Shown: one piece after another, positions 51,368 to 54,515 of the stretch | How the letters are laid out: each line of letters opens with the position of its first letter | How positions within the stretch are numbered: the stretch's first letter is position 1 | Source: Rhodococcus sp. IEGM 1381 | Lineage (GTDB): Bacteria; Actinomycetota; Actinomycetes; Mycobacteriales; Mycobacteriaceae | Length of the DNA stretch: 54,515 nucleotides | Assembly: GCF_030056795.1 (NCBI RefSeq) | Contig: NZ_JASHKQ010000022.1 | Span: forward strand, 1-54,515 | Direction: 5' to 3' | The notes under the pieces: model-generated | Told to the model about the DNA's origin: nothing | Databases searched by the model: none | What the model saw: the letters and a program-made list of their open reading frames with translations, nothing else | Position numbers and translations under genes: made by a program

Positions 51368-52630
51368 ATGGTTGAAGTGGGTGAGCGCAGGCGTATCGGC
51401 GCACGGGGCCGCGTGGCACTGCGCGCGGCGGAGCTGGCGACCTGGGCGTCTCGCAAGGCAGGCCGGGGTAAGGGCTCGATGATCGGCGGACTCGTCGCAC
51501 TCAAGATCGACCCGAACATCCTCGGCGGGCTCGGGCGTGGCCGACGCACAGTTATCGTCACCGGCACCAACGGCAAATCCACCACCACCAGAATGACCGC
51601 CGCAGCCCTGGCCACTCTCGGCGACGTCGCCACCCAGGCAGACGGCGCGAACATGGACGCGGGGATCGTCGCGGCCCTGCACGCGCACTTCGATGCCGAG
51701 CTCGCTGCCCTCGAAGTCGACGAACTGCACGTCCCGCACGTGTCCGACGCTGTGGACCCGGCGGCCATCGTGTTGCTCAACCTCAGTCGCGATCAGCTCG
51801 ACCGCGTGGGCGAGATCAACATGATCGAACGCAAGCTGCGGGCCGGATTGGCCCGGCACCCCGAGACCGTCGTCATCGCCAACTGCGACGACGTTCTGGT
51901 CACCTCGGCCGCATTCGACGCCCCGAACGTCGTCTGGGTCGCCGCCGGTGGCGGGTGGGCAGGCGACTCGGTCAGCTGCCCCCGCACCGGCGAGCCCATC
52001 CTCTGGGAGGGCGAGCACTGGTACAGCACCGGCAGTGACTTCAAGCGTCCGACGCCGGATTGGTGGCTCGACGACGAGAATCTTTACGGACCCGACGGAC
52101 TCGTCCTGCCGATGACGTTGTCGCTGCCAGGAAAAGCCAACCGCGGCAACGCAGCTCAAGCAGTAGCCGCAGCAGTGACGCTGGGCGCGAGCGCAGAAGA
52201 TGCCGTCGCGGCCGCGTCGAGCGTCGACGAGGTGGCCGGGCGCTACTCCACCATCCAATACGGATCTCATTCCGTCCGAATGCTTCTCGCCAAGAACCCC
52301 GCCGGCTGGCAAGAGGCGCTGTCGATGATCGACCCCACCTGCGACGGACTCGTCATCGCCGTCAACGGTCAGGTACCGGACGGCGAAGACCTGTCGTGGC
52401 TGTGGGACGTTCGCTTCGAGCACTTCGAGAACGTCGCCGTGGTCGCCGCCGGTGAACGTGCGACCGACCTCGGGGTACGACTGCTCTACGCGGGCTCACA
52501 GCACACGACCGTTGCAGATCCGTTGCAGGCCATTGCTTCCTGCCCGCCGGGACGCATCGAGGTACTCGCCAACTACACCGCGTTCCGTGATCTCGGTCGC
52601 GCGCTGGCACGTGAGGTGAAAGATGTCTGA
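51368..52630 (+). CDS. murT: Lipid II isoglutaminyl synthase subunit MurT
   Basis: A 420-residue Mur-ligase-like ATP-dependent subunit that, with GatD, amidates the D-Glu of lipid II. The N-terminal ATP motif is VTGTNGKSTTTRM; the central domain includes LLNLSRDQLDRVGEINMI; the C-terminal DUF1727 part ends near ALAREVKDV. The zinc-ribbon cysteines known from staphylococcal MurT are largely absent (only CPRTGEP remains). ATG 51368 is preferred over a frame open into the repeats. It overlaps gatD by 8 bases. Confidence 0.93.
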   Translation: MVEVGERRRIGARGRVALRAAELATWASRKAGRGKGSMIGGLVALKIDPNILGGLGRGRRTVIVTGTNGKSTTTRMTAAALATLGDVATQADGANMDAGIVAALHAHFDAELAALEVDELHVPHVSDAVDPAAIVLLNLSRDQLDRVGEINMIERKLRAGLARHPETVVIANCDDVLVTSAAFDAPNVVWVAAGGGWAGDSVSCPRTGEPILWEGEHWYSTGSDFKRPTPDWWLDDENLYGPDGLVLPMTLSLPGKANRGNAAQAVAAAVTLGASAEDAVAAASSVDEVAGRYSTIQYGSHSVRMLLAKNPAGWQEALSMIDPTCDGLVIAVNGQVPDGEDLSWLWDVRFEHFENVAVVAAGERATDLGVRLLYAGSQHTTVADPLQAIASCPPGRIEVLANYTAFRDLGRALAREVKDV

Positions 52631-53333
52631 GTCCACCGTTCGCATCGGCCTCGTCCTGCCCGACGTGATGGGCACGTACGGCGACAACGGCAACGCGCTC
52701 ATTCTGCGACAGCGGCTGCGCATGCGCGATATAGACGCCGAGGTCGTGCAGATCACCCTCAGCGATCCGGTTCCCGATTCACTCGACGTATACACCCTTG
52801 GTGGAGCCGAGGATTCGGCCCAGCGCCTGGCGACGCGTCACCTCACCAGATATCCCGGATTGCAGAACGCCGCGGCCCGCGGTGCGCCCGTGCTGGCGAT
52901 CTGCGCCGCGATCCAGGTACTCGGCCACTGGTACGAGACCTCCGCCGGCGAACGTGTCGACGGCATCTCGCTGTTCGACGTCACCACCGCCCCGCAGGCC
53001 ACACGGTCGATCGGTGAGGTCGTCACCGAGCCCGCACTCGACGGCCTGACTCAGAAACTCACCGGATTCGAGAACCACCGAGGCGGAACGACTCTCGGTC
53101 TCGATGCATCCCCGCTCGCCAAGGTCACCCACGGAGTGGGCAACGGCGTCGGCGACGGACGCGAAGGCGTCGTGCAAGGCTCGGTACTGGGCACCTACAT
53201 GCACGGGCCCGTACTCGCCCGAAACCCGGAGTTGGCGGATTACTTGCTGGAGCGTGCCTTGGGCACCACTCTCGCCCCTCTCGAGCTGCCCGAGGTCGCG
53301 CAGCTTCGCAAGGAGCGGCTCCGCCGCACGTGA
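52623..53333 (+). CDS. gatD: Lipid II isoglutaminyl synthase glutaminase subunit GatD
   Basis: A 236-residue CobB/CobQ-like glutamine amidotransferase. The nucleophile is Cys94 in LAICAAIQVLG and the catalytic His is His194 in GTYMHGPVLARNPELADYLL. It frees ammonia from glutamine for MurT, giving amidated peptidoglycan needed for cross-linking. ATG 52623 lies inside the end of murT (8-base overlap), tying the two subunits' translation. M. tuberculosis Rv3712-Rv3713 have the same order. Confidence 0.93.
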   Translation: MSESTVRIGLVLPDVMGTYGDNGNALILRQRLRMRDIDAEVVQITLSDPVPDSLDVYTLGGAEDSAQRLATRHLTRYPGLQNAAARGAPVLAICAAIQVLGHWYETSAGERVDGISLFDVTTAPQATRSIGEVVTEPALDGLTQKLTGFENHRGGTTLGLDASPLAKVTHGVGNGVGDGREGVVQGSVLGTYMHGPVLARNPELADYLLERALGTTLAPLELPEVAQLRKERLRRT

Positions 53334-53369
53334 ACGAAACTTCGTAGCCCACTACGAATTTCCACTCAC
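53327..53369. repeat. Imperfect palindromic intergenic element between gatD and the AbiEi-like gene
   Basis: CACGTGAAC (53327-53335) and CTCAC (to 53369) bracket arms that pair at 14 of 18 positions around GTAGCCCACTAC. It includes the stop codons of both convergent genes. The same outer motifs (CACGTGAAC and ACGAATTTCC-purine-CTCAC) recur at the left window end, and a related form at the right end. It is a likely bidirectional terminator and a dispersed repeat. Confidence 0.55.
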
Positions 53370-54374
53370 AAGGATGCAGCGCTCGCACGGGTACGACGAG
53401 TCTCTCCATCCCTCTCTGACCAGCACCTCGCGGACCTCGCGGTAAACACCGCACGGGTCCTCGGTCACTTCGTGCCAGCCGTACATCAACCGCGGCAGGT
53501 TCCTCAGCTCCGCGGCATTGTCGCGACGCCGATCGCGAAAACGTCGTTGCTTGGCAGAGTGAAAGGCCTGGCCGTCCAGCCTCACAATGAGGTCGCAGAT
53601 CGCGTAACGAATATCCTCGAAGAGTTGCCTGCCGTCGACGAAGACCGGAGCCTGTCGCTGGCCGGCCGGAAGCCCGTGCGCCTGCTCGACGTCGAGCACG
53701 TAGCGGTGCTCGAGCGCAGAATGGACCCCGTCGCGCATGAGAGCCAGTGTGTGCCGAATCGGTTTCAGGTAACGCATCGGTCGCCGAGCGTCGACCTTGC
53801 GCGTCATGGCCGCAACGTTCACACCACCCGAGGACATCGCCGAGACCAACGTGATCGTCGCTTGCCTCGACGTCGACTCTGCGACAACGAGATCGAGGAC
53901 CGTGTCGGCGGTGCTCGTTCGCGACGGATTCGTCTCGACTCCGATGTGGCTCATGGCTCGGGAACGATGCACGACCACGCCGGGATGGATTTGCGCGTTG
54001 CTCTCCGAGGTGCAGTTCTGCTTGGCGTGCCTCAGCGTCGGCGGCTGGCTGGTGGCCGAGCATCCGTAGGGAACGGTGAGGTGTACCGGCCCAGAACCCA
54101 CCCGCTGCCACCCCCACTCCTCAGCGGCGGTGGTGTGACTGAGCAGTGCGCCCCGACCCGCGTACAGCAACGCAGCCGACAGCTGCATCTCACGTGTCAG
54201 CGGACCGTTTGTCACCGAGATGACGCCTCGAAACACCCTCAGCCACTGCCCGTTTTCCACGCAGTGGTTGATCGAGTCCTTGTTAACGCCGATCTCGTAC
54301 ATCTGCTTCGTAGTGATGATTCCGTGCTGAGCGTCGAGCAGTCGCTGCCAGGTTCCCGCCGGTCTGGTCCTCAT
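53352..54374 (-). CDS. AbiEi-antitoxin-like wHTH protein with C-terminal nuclease-fold domain
   Basis: A 340-residue protein. The N terminus (about 8-55: LLDAQHGIITTKQMYEIGVNKDSINHCVENGQWLRVFRGVI) is the winged-helix domain of AbiEi-type antitoxins. The C terminus (about 215-320) has a PD-(D/E)XK/Vsr-like pattern: SALEHRY, ICDLIVRLDGQAFH and a basic region RRFRDRRRDNAAEL. Many Actinobacteria carry several such stand-alone proteins without an AbiEii toxin; none is adjacent here. It may be a defence nuclease or a regulator. The start is ATG 54374. Confidence 0.75.
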   Translation of the reverse strand: MRTRPAGTWQRLLDAQHGIITTKQMYEIGVNKDSINHCVENGQWLRVFRGVISVTNGPLTREMQLSAALLYAGRGALLSHTTAAEEWGWQRVGSGPVHLTVPYGCSATSQPPTLRHAKQNCTSESNAQIHPGVVVHRSRAMSHIGVETNPSRTSTADTVLDLVVAESTSRQATITLVSAMSSGGVNVAAMTRKVDARRPMRYLKPIRHTLALMRDGVHSALEHRYVLDVEQAHGLPAGQRQAPVFVDGRQLFEDIRYAICDLIVRLDGQAFHSAKQRRFRDRRRDNAAELRNLPRLMYGWHEVTEDPCGVYREVREVLVREGWRDSSYPCERCILVSGNS

Positions 54375-54443
54375 GGACCTGAGGATGCTCGGTTTGCGAC
54401 CTCCGCGTCAGAATCTATCCACAGGCTGTGGATAGCCGCGGGT

Positions 54444-54505
54444 CGTGAGTAGAAACTCGAGACGGGTTCACGTGGTCGTCGCAACGAGCAGTCGTTTGTT
54501 GTACT
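54444..54505. repeat. Right copy of the inverted repeat that bounds the window
   Basis: Bases 54461-54505 are the exact reverse complement of bases 1-45, and 54444-54460 are a diverged extension (13 of 17 matches). The copy lies upstream of the AbiEi-like gene. The last 10 bases of the window continue beyond the repeat. Confidence 0.8.
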
Positions 54506-54515
54506 CCTCGAGTGG

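Noticed and set aside
50990..52423. 477-codon minus-strand frame opposite murT that translates the 33-bp repeats as a proline-rich repeat
   Set aside because: The repeat peptide is eye-catching, but the rest is antisense to murT and EamA and shows no domain.
53352..54374. AbiEi-like gene considered as part of a type IV toxin-antitoxin pair
   Set aside because: No nucleotidyltransferase (AbiEii-like) gene lies within the window; the upstream side is cut by the window end, so only a stand-alone call is supported.

Overview
This is a complete-looking, GC-rich, densely coded stretch of an actinobacterial chromosome. Gene content and order resemble the Mycobacteriales, most likely Rhodococcus or a close relative. 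Two blocks follow Mycobacterium tuberculosis order, recalled from knowledge and not from a search. Block one (about 1.7-17 kb) is holin-like, ephE-like, marP, Nudix, thioredoxin, nth, small membrane protein, crp, metallo-beta-lactamase, RidA, DUF4177, two ArsA-like ATPases, whiB4, ponA2, metallophosphatase and tRNA-Pro, as in Rv3669-Rv3683. Block two (about 42.5-53.3 kb) is asd, ask, leuA, murT and gatD, as in Rv3708c-Rv3713. F420-dependent and WhiB proteins, GTG/TTG starts and frequent 4-bp stop/start overlaps fit this group.

Layout. 0.1-1.4 kb: MHS-type MFS transporter. 1.7-17.1 kb: conserved envelope, stress and redox block, including the nth-tlpA-nudix-marP operon whose three junctions are all GTGA overlaps. 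17.2-20.2 kb: SRPBCC protein and a three-gene ABC exporter. 20.2-24.5 kb: minus-strand operon HAD - GH15 - SDR - F420-type oxidoreductase. 24.6-26.7 kb: Dps and catalase. 26.9-31.4 kb: minus-strand operon TetR - flavin monooxygenase - GMC oxidase - acetoacetate-decarboxylase-like protein, with every junction overlapping by 4 bp. 31.4-34.0 kb: duplicated zinc metallopeptidase lipoprotein, LpqN-like lipoprotein, small membrane protein. 34.1-36.8 kb: epoxide hydrolase divergent from an ABATE/CGNR regulator, then a polysaccharide-deacetylase-fold enzyme. 37.2-39.4 kb: DUF222/HNH nuclease-like protein and a hypothetical. 39.5-42.5 kb: Tat-exported multicopper oxidase divergent from a solitary sugar-type ABC ATPase. 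42.5-48.6 kb: asd/ask, FUSC transporter, leuA with a leucine-rich leader peptide. 48.7-51.2 kb: small membrane proteins, a frameshifted LysR gene and its divergent EamA exporter. 51.2-53.3 kb: 33-bp tandem repeats and murT-gatD. 53.4-54.4 kb: AbiEi-like wHTH/nuclease-fold protein.

Most of the window is ordinary core genome. The strongest candidates for something new are: (i) the epoxide hydrolase/ABATE pair with two matching 17-bp palindromes whose centres are 42 bp apart; (ii) the fully overlapped TetR-monooxygenase-GMC-ADC operon, which looks like an oxidative ketone or sterol-like catabolic module; (iii) the HAD-GH15-SDR-F420 operon, a possible sugar-to-F420H2 route; (iv) a two-copy metallopeptidase with a dead second copy; and (v) a perfect 45-bp inverted repeat at the two ends of the window. 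No CRISPR array, prophage or insertion sequence was seen. All functional calls are from reading motifs and recalled families; no database search was run.
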